The notes beneath the pieces are model-generated. The model was not told the origin of the DNA. It searched no databases and saw nothing but the letters and a program-made list of their open reading frames with translations. The position numbers and the translations under genes were made by a program. A stretch of 64,000 nucleotides of DNA from contig JAIVFJ010000048.1 of assembly GCA_025765615.1 (NCBI GenBank), positions 1 to 64,000 on the forward strand, given 5' to 3'. Position 1 is the stretch's first letter. Each line of letters opens with the position of its first letter. Below are positions 23,901-36,040 of the stretch, piece by piece. This DNA is from Zopfochytrium polystomum. Its lineage: Eukaryota > Chytridiomycota > Chytridiomycetes > Chytridiales > Chytridiaceae.

Positions 23901-25844
23901 ATTACTGCAACTGGCTCGAAGAGACACAGAATGGAGCTTATTCAGAGTCTAGTCGAATTTGCTGGCACCGCAATCGAAGGAGAGGAGCAGCAAGATCTGG
24001 AATCGCTTTTGCTTGAGTACATTCCAATTGCCTTGTCGGAGGTCATGCTGACAACAAAGGAAGCGTCCGAAAAGGCGCGGACCGCTGCATTCGAATGCCT
24101 TGTATCGATGGGTAGGAAAATGCTGGATGTGGGAATCAAGCACAATCGCGATGTAGAATGGGAAAATGAACGTCACAAATTGGCGGAGTTGGCCGAGAAC
24201 CGCATTCAGGCCATGGACCATGAGGACACGATTGTTGCCAGAAATCAGTTGAGTCTGAAGGAGTTCATTCTGATGGCTGTGGCTGGTTTGGCTGGCAGTA
24301 CGGCTCCAATGCAAAGCGCAACTATCGCTTCTTTAGGTCGTCTTCTGTTCGAATTTCATGGTGAGTTCATTTCGGCTAATGAGACGGATTCACTTAATGT
24401 TCGATCGTTTCAAGACTCGCTCGAGCTGCCCATGATCAAGCAATTGGTATCAACGGTTCTCATGTTCATGAACAGCCCAAATAGAGAAATCTTCAAAGCC
24501 TGCCTTGGCTTTATTAAAGTGGCGGCGGTTGCGCTTCCACAAGAATTCCTCGAGGATGAGCTTGAAACAATGGTTTGCGAAGATTTGTCCTTATTGATTC
24601 TTAGCGATTCTGTTCCTCCAGGTCGTGTCGATGCTGTCCCCAAGTTCGCACAAGTCCCACTTTAAATCCAAAATTCGCCACATCTTGGAGCGATTGATTC
24701 GACGATTCTCCCTCGAAGCCGTTCAAGGATTTGTTCCTGAGGCGGACTCGCGCTTGATTGCAAATATTCGAAAAAGGCGAGAGCGGCTCAAGAAGAAGAA
24801 GGCGTTGGCGGCGAAACGCGAAAGCGAAGATGAAGAGGACCCACGAAAAGCAAGCTTAAAGGCAAAAAAGCTGATGCAGAGTAGACAGAAGGAATTTGAA
24901 GACGCTTTGAATGACAGCGAGAGCGAGCTAGGCGACAGTGGTGACGAAGCCTATATCCCGGAGAGTCTTCGTGGGGTGCCGAAAATCGTAAGAATTCCCT
25001 CCAAAGCCTGTCGAGCGCTCACTCTGTTCGCATATAATTCGCAGGGGAAATCAAGTAGACCTGCCCCTGCTCGTATTCGTGAAGACGATGACATTGTCGA
25101 TTTCTTAGACTCAAACGTCGTATCAAAAGTTACGACGGGGACTGCAAACAAGAGGCAGGCTGTCGGCTCCAGCACTATGAAGAAGCGAAAAGAAGACTTC
25201 TCCGTCTCCGCCGATGGCCGCTTGGTGTTTGCAGACTCTGATGAAGAAAAATTGGAAGCAAAGATGATTGATCAACCGGCCACTAGAGGCGAGGACTACT
25301 ACATGGAGGCCATGACTGGGGAGGGCGCTTTCAAAAGGCTTCCAGATGGTCGGATCAAATTTCTTAAAAGACCCCGTGCGGCGGAAGACCTGGACATTGG
25401 AGACGACGAGGTTGATGAACCGCAAAAGGCAGCAAGTAGACCTGGTCATCAGTGGGGAAGCAAGTTTGGGGCTCATGGGAAGAACAAGCAACCACGACTC
25501 GATGAAAGTACCAAAGCAACGATGCTTGGGAAGCAGTACCAGGCCACTGTGAGTCATATGCTACCCGCACTTACCTTCCTCTTGCGTTCCTAATTCTTTT
25601 CTCCATACCCCGTGACTCGCAGCGCGCGAAAGGTGACATCAAGAGGCCAAATATGCCCGACCCATACGCGTACATCCCACTGTCTGGTAAAATCGTTGGA
25701 AACATGAAGAAGTCGACCCAGCTGTCTACGGATATGAAGTCCCTAATCAAGATAACCAAGAAAGGAGGAGATATTCCAAAGCAGAAGCAACCGCAGCAGA
25801 AACGAGTGGTTAGTACCAAAAAGGGGAACAAAAAACACAAGTGA
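20921..25844 (+). CDS. RRP12: RRP12-like HEAT-repeat ribosome biogenesis factor
   Basis: Nine exons: 20921-21037, 21108-21191, 21241-21347, 21390-21642, 21692-22030, 22075-22590, 22647-24572, 24622-25548, 25623-25844; 1496 residues, longer than the usual 1230-1300. The N terminus carries AAHLLIAIENTIKQQ and SYFGAL; the centre is helical repeats; the C terminus has SHFKSKIRHILERLIRRF followed by a Lys/Arg- and acid-rich tail ending in PDPYAYIPL, typical of RRP12/NUC173. In yeast the protein aids export of both ribosomal subunits and late pre-rRNA processing. The apparent frame change near 24.6 kb is resolved by a 49-nt intron with a pyrimidine-rich acceptor (24573-24621). Confidence 0.92.
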
Positions 25845-26076
25845 GATGCACCGCATTAGTGGAGAAACGGGTGGGAAGCAGTTGCCTCTCCTGTCGAAAA
25901 CGACTGTAATAGTTGAAAAAGAGTATCTAAGACCTCGCCAACCCTTTCGGCTTGAAGAAAGAATACAAAGAGATTTTTTGTGACAAATCCACTCCGACAA
26001 TTCATCCCTCCCACTCGTTTTTGATCATCGCCACACGAGAAGTGAGGCCAGAGGCCTTGAATCACCACTGTCCATT

Positions 26077-28056
26077 ATGTTCGGATTCTTTGAGGATCTC
26101 CTGGTAATCACTTCGAAGCGGCTAAACGGGCCACAGTTCTAATGCATCCCACCGCCGCCTTCGAACTAGGAATTGGGGACCTGCGTCTGCGGGCTTATAT
26201 TCACCTTCTTCTGCGTTGGTCCCATTCTCATTGCTGTCGGAATCGTCTACTTGATACTAGCATCAAACCGCGACCGCGAGAACGCCCTAACGGCCTACAA
26301 CAACGTCGTTAATGACTGGAACAACCAGTACTTATCTGCGTTCTCTGGTGCCACCTTCACATTCTCACCAGGTGGTGCCGCCTCGGTGAGTCTTGGATGG
26401 TCCAAGTCTGGGACTGGCTACCAAGGCATAACGGATCCAGACAAAGATGGTGTTCCGCAGTACGCCGCGGCAGCGTATGCGTCAGCGCCGGTTAGCACCT
26501 CCCCTTGGAGGACATACTCACTGATCGCGACTGCACCAAACGGATATACAACCAACCTAACGATCCCGCGAGGGTCGGTCATCGAATATGCCACGGTGAC
26601 TCAATCAAAATCGTCGCTAAATTGCCGCATGCCTTCGGACTGTGATAGCTACTCTGGAAGTAGTTATACTGGTAAGAAAATTAATTGGCGGAAATTTGTT
26701 TCAGTGACACAAGTCGACTGTTTAGGCTGCATTCAAAAGCAGGATTGCTACAGCCGTAAGAATTTTTTAAGGCATTCATTTGTCGCAGTTTCTTGTTCGC
26801 ATTTTCGTAATCAGCGATTTTTCCAAGTGTGCTCCACCTACATGGGGACAATGAACGGCGAGAGCTGCAGCTACCCGGCTGTCCTGGATGCACTGTGCAT
26901 TCGAGTCAAAGACAGTGGGACGGGCATGGTGCTCGATAGCCAGAACAGCAGGTATGTAAGCTATAACATTCGCCTCGGAGGAACCTCCCAAACTTAGTTC
27001 TCGCCATGCACAAAGATACTCCGATATCGGTTGTTTTTATGAAAATAAGTTTAGCGTTGGAATTTACACCCCTTTGGTTCGATCGAAAGTCTACTCGACG
27101 TGCGTGCGTCGCCGTCCATATGTTGCAGCATTATTCACTGTGCTAATGTTGCTCCTTGTGCAGATACTCTATGGCTGACTTTCGAGCCGGAATGTACCAA
27201 ATTCCTAATGGGGTGCTTGGTGTGTTAAATGAATTCGTTTGGACGAAATTTAACCTTTCATACAGTGCGGGAGTCAAATGTAATCAAGTCATAAAGGAGC
27301 CTTTAAAATTACTTATTCGCTTAAGGACCCCTACATCTATGCGAGCTGGTCCACGCAGGGGTCGTACACCTTTGGAACCTCGACGGTTTGTAAAACGACG
27401 TTGACCACATTTACTGAACAACAATGCAGAAAACTAAACTCACTATCGGAATTTCGACTTTGATAGCGGGGGTCATCTTAACCATACTCAGTATGCTTCA
27501 ACATTTCGATTACGGCACACTGACGTTCCACCATACTACAGTTATTTTCCTCATCTGGTGTATTGTCAAGTCCTGTTCTAAAAAGAAACGCAGCACCGTG
27601 AGACACGCCTTCCAGTTGCTTCCACTTCACTTACCATCAAATCGCCGGCATTTATTGCCTTTACCCTACTGAACGACAAAGCGTCTTGTGTACGTTGAGC
27701 AGCAGGCAAAACCTCAAGTTGTTGTTGTGGAGCGCCAACCGGCACCCGTGGTCGTATACCAGCAACAGCCCGCATACGGGCCAGCGGGATCGCCTGTTGT
27801 GGTTGGACAGCCTGTATACCAGCCATATCCGCCGCAAGGCGGATACGTTCAACCTGGGCAACCGATTTATTACGCCCCACCACCGTCGCAAGTGGCCATT
27901 GTCGGAGGGGCCGCATACCCGCAGGCTGGTTACTATGTTGCGCCTCCATCAATGACCTCTCCGCCGTCTCCGGTTCCACCCAGTCCATCACCGCCTCCAC
28001 CTTCACTACCAGCACAGTCCGCTCAGCCCACGCCTCCACCTCCCCCGGTGACATGA
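26077..28056 (+). CDS. Unrecognised two-TM protein with Cys-containing ectodomain and Pro-rich tail
   Basis: Nine exons: 26077-26103, 26170-26671, 26705-26755, 26828-26951, 27164-27212, 27326-27385, 27430-27490, 27542-27597, 27682-28056; 434 residues. I do not recognise the family. After a short start (MFGFFEDLL) comes a transmembrane segment (GLIFTFFCVGPILIAVGIVY), a roughly 230-residue region with several cysteines, including CLGCIQKQDC, and a second transmembrane helix formed across two splices (IAGVILTILIIFLIWCIV). A basic stop-transfer patch (KKKR) follows, then a Pro/Gln/Tyr-rich tail ending in polyproline. Two membrane helices place both ends on one side, likely the cytosol. The donor of exon 5 has an alternative 6 nt downstream, so that junction is uncertain. 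Confidence 0.65.
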
Positions 28057-28322
28057 GTGACAAGGGTTTGAAAGTGGAATTATTTGGTTTTTCTTTGGGC
28101 GAAAATAAACCAAGACGGATGCTTCCGAGTCAAAAATTACAGGGATTCCTTGAGATTTTGGGGCAGTTAACCCTTTTGGCCCCGGTACACAAGTATAAAA
28201 CAGACCTGCAACTGTCTCAGTTGTAATTATTCCAGCTCAAACCTGCCTGTTCGTGGTGGTTTTACTGTTGCTAGTTGGTGGCTGACAGGCATGCATTGCT
28301 ACATTTGTTTTTTGCATTCCTC

Positions 28323-29231
28323 TGTGAGACAACACCGAGGTCTCAGTGATAAAGTCAAGGGATTTTATTCGCAAAACAAGCATACCTGTCATAAAACTGC
28401 AAGGATTGGGACCCCTATTATTGCTCCCAGTTCTTTAGTTTCCAAGGCGTTATCAAAGTGTATTTGCAGCTAACCCATCTTTATTATTGGGCCTGCTTTT
28501 ACTACTTACGTCTTAACAGTTTCCGTTGCGCCAGGGTTTTCTCAACATATTTTCTTTTTCGGTGACTAACAGAGACTGCCCAACTGCCTAGGGATGGGGT
28601 GCCTGACAGGCTGTACCCCGAGCCCGCCTAATTTATTATTTATTTTCGGCACTTGTACATACACGCATAGGGCTGGGGGGGACTTAGAGCATTTGTGGTG
28701 GATGCTCCAAGTCAGGGGTTGACTTGTCAATTTTCTCTCTCTCTGTTTTTGGGCATTTCTCGTTTTCCTTTTTTCTTCAATCTGATTTCTGTCCTTTGGC
28801 ACCAATACAGAGTCCCTTCAAATCCATCTGGCTCACAAAGGTGAGGGTAGTGAGAGATGGTACACACCCGGGTGTGTACATGGTCCCTTTGTGGGGCTCC
28901 TCTTAAGGGGCCGCGGGTGGGGAATGCAGCTGGCCCCACCAGTGACTGTGTGACATTGCCGGCTCTGTGTTGGAGTGAGGGTCCCTGGCGCTTGCCCGCC
29001 GCGACAACAGTCGGTGGCGACGACGACGGCGTTGTTGTCCCCAACCTTCCCGTCCCTGCGAGGGTGTTGGTGGCTGCGCCCAGTGCAGCCCCCGACACCT
29101 GAGAGTTCGATCTACAAGCGCCTGCCTCGGTCCTATTGCTGTGAGGGTGAGATGTGTGAGTACGAGTGCGATGAGATAAAGCCCGTTGGTTGAGTGATCG
29201 TGCCGACGCAGCCCGGCGGGGTGCGTGTACG
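28323..29231. repeat. ~910-bp dispersed repeat, copy A
   Basis: Starts TGTGAGACAACACCGAGGTC and ends near GGGTGCGTGTACG. It is a direct repeat of 34120-35037, about 90% identical by eye along its whole length. It encodes no recognisable protein. The sharp ends shared by both copies point to a mobile origin, but it lacks an obvious TG…CA structure, inverted ends or target duplication. Confidence 0.8.
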
Positions 29232-30436
29232 ATTGCAGGTGTTTCCGCGTGCGAGTTCCCTGCTGGCGACCTTCCGACCCCTACATAGTCGACTCCCTTC
29301 TCTCTCTCCCCCCCGTCGCTGGCGACGACAAGGGCTCCCGCAGCACCGTCCGTGACGAGGGGCGCTTGGTCGCGCCCTGTCTGTCCTGTCGCTATTAACC
29401 ACTCCTGTTGTATTTGAGATTAGGTTCCTGAGATAAAAATCCCTGTTTCCCTCTTCTCTCTCTCTTTATTCTGCGGTTGTGTTGCGCCCTCGGGACTGCC
29501 CTTCCGTTTCCCCTTGCATCGGCCCGTGGCCATGTGAGTAATCGGTGCTCCAGCACCAATCCTTCTGAGGAATGTCCCTCTGAGTGTTCATTCTTTGTGT
29601 TTGAGACCCCTGTTAGACAGATCAGTAGGGATACTTCGTGGACTAGGCAAGTAGTAGGGTTGAAACACCCCCTAGACAACAGCCCAATAAAGTTAGTTTT
29701 AGCCTATTATTTGCTTTCCCTCACTCTAGGGCCCAGATCCCAGGGTCAAAGGAGTGAGTATAGTCTCACACCTCACCATCAGCACATTCAAGCTCGCTAT
29801 AATAAATGTCATTCTCAGAATTACGACAAATCTTTTCAACCAAGTACCAGGAAAAGAAATGGGAGGACACAGTTGGGGCAGAGGACAAGGTGAGATGCTC
29901 AAGGAGAAACAGGTCATTTAAGAGAGTCTTGGTGCTGTAAACAGTCTACTCTATGAGATCCTCTACATCTCTGAGGGCTTGTACCATAGTCCAGTGGATA
30001 TGTGGTGAAAGGACAAGTCATCAATGATGGGGAACTCCTGGTTATAAGGGTCAGTACCCTGGTGTTGGTGTTGATACTACTCTTTACATATGCTCTGAAA
30101 GCACAGATATACCAATCAATAACTGTCTTGCATCTTTGCTGACTCATGAGTGCCATAACAGCCATGGATAAGCATAAAGAGACAAGTCTCCACATGAATG
30201 CGTCATGGGTGCCATAGCCATGAGATGGCAGGGTTAAGCCCTGGAGTGCCCAAACAGGACGGGATGGTATCTGACATACCAACTTGATGTGGAAGGCGCG
30301 TCAGACTTGTCTTGAAGGAGAGAGAACCTGATGATGAAGTTGTGCGCAAAAGAGGATTGCAATGGCAGATTACTGTAAGTACAAAGAAAGCCTGGTTCAC
30401 TCTGATCTGGCCTCTCCAAGTTCTCATCTCAGTAGA
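29232..30436. other. Non-coding, repeat-derived sequence
   Basis: No intact gene. TGTAAACAGTCTACTC at about 29941 is identical to the end of the copia LTR at 40833, so part of this stretch may be LTR-element debris. Minus-strand frames around 29914-30544 show no clear retroelement domain. Confidence 0.4.
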
Positions 30437-30844
30437 TGTTAGGTGGAACTGACTGGTTAGCAGCAAGAGGCACAAGACGGACCTGAACCTATTGTGACTG
30501 TCAGTTATCGTTCTCACAATGCCCATGGGAGAGCGAGCCACCAATGCAAATCTAGGCGCTGGCTTGCACTGATGACAAATACTATGAGTATTAAGTGGAA
30601 GGGAAACCCGGTGTTAACAGTTTTCCTCCTCCTCTGCTCAAGCTGATACTATATGGAGAGGTTTTACCCTGTGCTGGTCACGCTTGCCTAGCAACTATTA
30701 CAGCGTGCATATCATCATCATGTATCAATAATTCATAATAGAGTTTTTCTCTTTCTCTCCAAGTTGGGAGAAGGACCACCCACAAGCACACATCTCCACT
30801 TCATTCACTCCTTCCACTCACTCACTCAAAGTAGACTGTTTACA
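30437..30844 (+). mobile_element. Solo LTR of a copia-like element, with GTAGA target duplication
   Basis: 408 bp, starting TGTTAGGTGGAACTGAC and ending GACTGTTTACA, so it has the TG…CA ends of retrotransposon LTRs. It is flanked by GTAGA on both sides (30432-30436 and 30845-30849), a 5-bp target duplication. It matches the LTR at 40833-41247 in opposite orientation, with roughly 88% identity by eye. No internal domain adjoins it, so it is a solo LTR left by recombination. Confidence 0.85.
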
Positions 30845-31369
30845 GTAGACCCAACCCAACTTGGCTTCACACACTCTTGCTTTGGGAAGGGGGCTCACAC
30901 AGCTTGGCCTACTCTGCTCTTGCCTGAGGGAATGCTACCTCTACTTGATTGGTCTGGAGGTGTTGAAGTTGCAGTGTAGAAGGCGACGTCGTGAGTGAAG
31001 GCAGCGTCGCAAGAAGGTAGAAGGGTTCAGGCTGCAAAGTGAAGCGAGTGGCTGAGGTAGAAAGAAAGAAAGGGTACAACTGAGGGTTGAACCTGGGGAG
31101 CGAGTGATGCAAGCGATTGAGGGCAAGTGAGCAAAGAGAGCTTGTTTTAGACAGGGGCTGGCAAATGGGAGTTAGGCAGTTGTGTTTTCAATAAGAAAAC
31201 TCTGCCTAATTTATACTCCTGCAGGGAGTTTGATCAGTTTTCCTGTTTTGCCTATCTGAACAGGCCCATTGAAGCTGATTATAATCGCTTTGTCCTCACC
31301 AGTGAAGCCCAGGAAAGCAAAGCTGGAATCACTGCCGCTCTTCACCTAACTCTTTTTTGTTGGATTCAG
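30845..31369. other. Non-coding spacer
   Basis: No gene or repeat recognised apart from purine-rich sequence around 31000-31130. Confidence 0.35.
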
Positions 31370-31955
31370 ATTAAGCCTTTCAGCTTTCCTGACTTGCGTA
31401 AGTTGCATTGGCGGCAACGAGGTCCCTGTTTTTTTGGTGTCTCCAAACCAAAGAGTGACGCATCATGAACCCATGCATCCATCCAGTGGACACAGTAAAT
31501 GTTTTGCGAGACTGACACTGATGCAGTGCAACAGTAGCCAACAGACTCAATGGGCTCACAGGTGCAAATCTACCCCAAACCAGTCCATACCTGGCTGTGC
31601 AAATGGTAAAAATCCAGTATTGATCAGTGACATGTCCACTGAATCAAAAGAGCCTCCTGCGCTGGATGGGCAGCGCAGGCACAGCAGGTGATTTCCATCG
31701 TGTCCTTTGTTCAGTCAGATTTGACCTTTGCCCACCACATCCTTCCACCCACAGGGCAATCGTTTCCTCCGTGCATTTCCTTGGTTGCAATCGTTTCCTC
31801 TGTGCATTTCCTTGGTTGCAATGACAGACTGCGTCAGAGCAGCGTCCTTCATCCATGCAGTAACGCATGAACAAGGTAAACCCATCTCGGCAGCGGCCTT
31901 CTTGCGTCCCATGGAAGGAGAGCAAAATTTGCACCTCCTTTCGACGACAAGTCAA
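31370..31955 (-). pseudogene. pogo/CENP-B-type transposase relic
   Basis: On the minus strand, near 31500-31430, a frame reads STGWMHGFMMRHSLVW, resembling the second DNA-binding segment of CENP-B/pogo transposases (A-S-x-GW-x-x-F-x-x-RH). The surrounding frames carry many stops and shifts. No DDE domain is seen. The extent is approximate and the family call rests on one short motif. Confidence 0.4.
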
Positions 31956-32235
31956 GTTCTTTTCTCTAATTATTGTGTTTTCCTTTGGCTCGCTGGTTGG
32001 TCTTTATCCCTTCTCGCACACAGACTTCATTCTCATTCCGCTTACGGTCTCGTCCGAGAATATGGCATTCATGAGGTTTGGTGTGGAAAATATGGGCGAG
32101 AGATAGAAGCAAACGGGACACACGGCAAGGCCATTTCAGAAGTACACTCACACGGCCGGATTGGCATCAAACAGACGAAGTCTCTCCACGAAACGACCGT
32201 GACACTTCTTCCACCAGCCCCAACCCTAAGGCATT

Positions 32236-33604
32236 CTATGCGCTTCGTAGTGCAGCTAGCCGAGCCTGCATCGTGTCCACCTCGGGTTCCGCCTCTTCCT
32301 CTTTGGATTCGGGTGCCTGAGGGAATTGTCAAGTGTTTGAAAGACGAAGATGCAGCTTATAAACATTCAGTTGCCACTTTCTTACCTCGACAGGCGCACC
32401 TACTGAACCAGCTTCACCAAGCAAGCCTGCATTGTCGTGTTCCCCATTCCGCGGCGCGGGTAAAGGAACAGAACAAAGTCAAAAAAGGTAGTAGGCGAGG
32501 TAAAATCTAAATGGAAAAGAACGGCTTACCGTCCGTCAACTCAAAAAGGATTTTGTCGACTTCCTCTTCTGCTTCTTCTTCGATTCCCTCCTCGTCCAAG
32601 CTGTCTATCGCGTCGTCCATCATTTCACCAATAATACCCGCTTTGGTCATCTCCATTGACATCTCCTGCATGGTCTTCGCGATTTCGGGCAGCTTAATCA
32701 GCTGGTTAACCGTTTTCATGATGTCAGTAGATTTTTTAAGCGTTCCCGCAATCTTGGCTGCGGCTGTTCGGATTCGGTCAGTTACAGGAAAAGTACAGCG
32801 CAACAATAAAAAGCTGTGAAATCGCAAGGATCTCGACAACTCCTCATCCCATGAACAGAGGGGACGAGACGATAATAGCAGGGACGACTGGTTCGTCAAA
32901 ATAGAGAGCTAAGTCGCAACACTCACCCATCTGCTGCTGAAGCTGCATCACCAGCGAATTCAATTGTGCCTTGGATGCATGGATCCGGTCTCGCGCCCTT
33001 CGGCTCCGCGCGACTTCCTTGGCCAAAATCTTGCACGACGCGTAGTCTTTCCTCTTTGCCGCTGCCTTGATATTCATCTTGGCCTTGCCCTCCTCTGTTG
33101 CGATCCCTCTCAATTGCTTGTCCAGCTCCCGCTCCTGCGCTCGAATTGATTGTCGCCATTTGCGGACCTGAGTTCACCAGGAGAGAAGGGGAGAGTTCTC
33201 AGTTTTGTTGTTGGGTGGAACTTGAGTGGTCTCTAGGTAATCAATGGAAAGGGTGTCGCTGCTTTCTCGGAGGTTGAAGAATATGGCTGGCTGTATGCAG
33301 TGGAAAGAGGCACCAGATCTTGCATGATGAAGGGCTCTCATCGTGGTTAGCTCGAGTGCGGCGGCCGGAAAGAGGAGGATGGCGGGGGGCGTGGCGGTGG
33401 TGTCTGGCTTGATTGGGGAGCAAGCAACGACCCGACTCATCTCTTCGACGCCAAGCGATCGTTTCGCCGCCCGATGTTGCGTGTGGACCTCGTCCACCCT
33501 ACTCCGGAAAAGCTTCTAACGATTGAGCTGGTCGGGACAGTAACCTGCTCCTCTGGCGTCAGGCGCTTTCCAAAGATGGAGTCAATGAAGCTGGACGATG
33601 ACAT
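32236..33604 (-). CDS. VPS24: ESCRT-III subunit VPS24/CHMP3
   Basis: Five exons: 33545-33604, 32927-33167, 32530-32763, 32386-32426, 32236-32316; 218 residues, the normal length. It begins MSSSSFIDSIFGKRLTPEEQ, has a basic first helix (VRKWRQSIRAQERELDKQLR) and KILAKEVARSRRARDRI. Then come LKKSTDIMKTVNQLIKLPEI and an acidic stretch (GIEEEAEEEVDKILFELTDG). The last exon supplies the C-terminal MIM1-like helix TMQARLAALRS, the Vps4-binding end of CHMP3-type proteins. It works at endosomes in membrane scission with Vps20, Snf7 and Vps2. The gene appears intact although it sits between two dispersed repeats within a transposon-rich stretch. Confidence 0.93.
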
Positions 33605-34119
33605 TGTTTCGTTTTTTATCTTCTTTTTTTTTTCCCCCCTCCAACTTTGGCTATCGTCCATGCCGCGTTCCACTGGATTTCCACTTGGCGCGAAACTGTT
33701 AGTTTAATGGTCAACGAAAAGGATTCCGACTCGCCGGCGCAGCGAGTCCGCTGGCACCAGCCAAACGCTCCAATACTATCGATGCCAGGATGAAGAGCAG
33801 TTGAGCCGGCCGACAATAGAGGTGTTAAGCTCTCAAATATCTCACATGTGGTGTTTGGTCATAGGTTTTTGGCGTTTAAGCTCTTTCTTACACTCATATG
33901 GGCTTACGCATTCTCTATTTTTTCTTACTGAGGTGTTATAATTGAGGTTGTCCAATTCCGCTTTCAACTGTTAGGGGACCCCCTATTGCCTGCGCCAGGA
34001 AAATTCACCCCTCCTTTGAAAAGATGTGAAGAGAAAGGGTGTCTCTCTAAGGGTCAGCGAGGGGTTGCTGGGCTTCTTGGTTTGGAGGCAGTTAAGTGAA
34101 GTTCGTCCAGCGTAGACAG
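33605..34119. other. Upstream region of VPS24
   Basis: No gene. Presumably holds the VPS24 promoter; a short T run lies at 33624-33633. Repeat copy B begins at 34120. Confidence 0.4.
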
Positions 34120-35037
34120 TGTGAGACTACACCGAGGTCTCAGTGATAAAGTCTAGGATTTTATTCGCAAAAACAAGCGTACCTGTCATAAAACTGCAAG
34201 GATCGGGACCCCTATTATTGCTCCCAGTTCTTTAGTTTCCAAGGCGTTATCAAAGTGTATTTGCGGCTAACCCGTCTTTATTATTGGGTCTGCTTTTACT
34301 ACTTTCGTCTTAACAGTTTCCGTTGCACCAGGGTTTTCTCAACATATTTTCTTTTTCGGTGACTAACGGAGACTGCCTGACTGCCTAGGGATGGGGTGCC
34401 TGACAGGCCGTACCCCAAGCCCGCCTAATTTATTATTTATTTTTGGCACTTGTACATACATGCATAGGGTTGGGGGGGGACTTAGAGCATTTGTGGTGGA
34501 TGCTCCAAGTCAGGGGGGTTGACTTGTCAATTTTCTCTCTCTCTGTTTTTGGGCCATTTCTCTTTTTCCTTTTTTCTTCAATCTGATTTCTGTCCATTGG
34601 CACCAATACAGAGTCCCTTCAAATCCATCTGGCTCACAAAGGTGAGGGTAGTGAGAGATGGTACACACCCGGGTGTGTACATGGTCCCTTCGTGGGGCTC
34701 CTCTTAAGGGGCCGTGGGTGGGGAATGCAGCTGGCCCCACCAGTGACTGTGTGACATTGCTGGCTCTGTGTTGGAGTGAGGATCCCTGGCGCTTGCCTGC
34801 TGCGACGACGGTGGTGGTGGTGGTGACGACGACTGCGTCGTCGTCCCCAACCTTCCTGTCCCCGCGAGGGTGTTGGTGGCTGCGCCTGGTGCAGCCCCTG
34901 ACACCTGAGAGTTCGATCTACAAGCGCCTGCCTCGGTCCTATTGCTGTGAGGGTGAGATGTGTGAGTACGAGTGCGATGCGATAAAGCCCGTTGGTCGAG
35001 TGATTGTGCCAACGCAGCCCGGTGGGGTGCGTGTACG
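34120..35037. repeat. ~910-bp dispersed repeat, copy B
   Basis: Begins TGTGAGACTACACCGAGGTC and ends GGGTGCGTGTACG. It is the direct partner of 28323-29231. Its right end directly abuts copia integrase-region coding sequence (minus strand) at about 35040, so either copy B inserted there or the retroelement is truncated at this point. Confidence 0.8.
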
Positions 35038-35039
35038 GC

Positions 35040-36040
35040 GAGTGATTGTTTGATTTGCAAGTAGCTTGCAAAGTCCAGTTGGTGCATCTTTGATGTTGAC
35101 AATGACAGATGGTGGAAGTGGTGATTCAATGACAGGTTCTGGTTCAGTGTTGATGGATGCTGCTATGCGGTCTGCCATTGGAGCTTGGCTCTCTTCAGGT
35201 TCGTCTTGATCTTCGCCCAGGACGACAGCAAATGTGTCAGGGTTCCAACCATAGTTGTCATCGTCATTATTGCCTTCCATATCTTGGGGAAGAGTTGGAG
35301 GTTCATCTAAGGAGTTTGTTGATGATGATGGCAGCTGTCCCCCCCAGAAGCCTGGCGCAGTTGCTGGAGAGTACAAGTGGAGGGAGCACTGTCAGGAGGA
35401 GAGTTGAATAATCGACAGTAAGAGTCAAGTGGTGGCTCAACAGGCTTGAAAGGAGGAGAGTCGTCAGTTTCAGGAAAATCCGTAAAATCATCAGAGAGAG
35501 AAGTTAAGAAATCAGAATTAAGAGATTGAAGCTTAGCGTCACTGCGGACAAGGCCAGGAAAGACATGCTCATGCAAGTTATAGTGGCATGTCCAAGGAAT
35601 AGTCTGTGCAGTAAAGTTGTAGCTGAGGGCAATAGACTTGCTGTCTGTGTCAAAACCCAAAAAGAGTCCAAGTGAGGCCCAAGGGAAGAACTTGGTCTTG
35701 TGTGAGTTTGCAGTTTCTGTATACTCATTGTTGAGTGTGACAATGAGGCAGCCAAAAATTCCAACGTGACATAGTTGGGTTTTTGGCCTTGGTAATATTC
35801 AATGGAATTCGACCAGTGCGAGTGTGTTGCACACAATTGCACAGGAATGAAGCATGGCGTATTGTGTAGGACCAGAAGAACCGTGGAAGCTGCGCTTAAA
35901 TCAGGAGACAGGAAGCAATGTGGGTGATGACCTTGATGGCATTTTCTGCGACACCATCACCCTTCTTGACATAAGGGACAGAAGGCTGAAAGACAATGGG
36001 AGATTGGTGGTTGATACAGTAGGCCTCAAATGCTGAGTAT
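35040..36040 (-). pseudogene. Copia-like integrase, C-terminal portion
   Basis: The minus strand reads FEAYCINHQSPIVFQPSVP then KKGDGVAENAIKV (36035-35930), the third-acidic-residue region of copia integrases (NGVAE). LPRFFWSYTIRHASFLCN and, further down, LGFDTDSKSIALSYNF follow, with acidic linker sequence to about 35050. An in-frame stop precedes AQLPRFFW. No reverse transcriptase or RNase H follows, because repeat B begins. This is the continuation of the integrase piece at 38600-38860, from which it is separated by 2.6 kb of host sequence. Confidence 0.75.

Noticed and set aside
24573..24621. Frameshift breaking RRP12
   Set aside because: A 49-nt GT-AG intron with a pyrimidine-rich acceptor restores the conserved sequence and frame.
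28323..35037. The two 910-bp repeats as LTRs of one retrotransposon
   Set aside because: The sequence between them contains an intact host gene (VPS24) and no matching retroelement interior, and the ends are not TG…CA.
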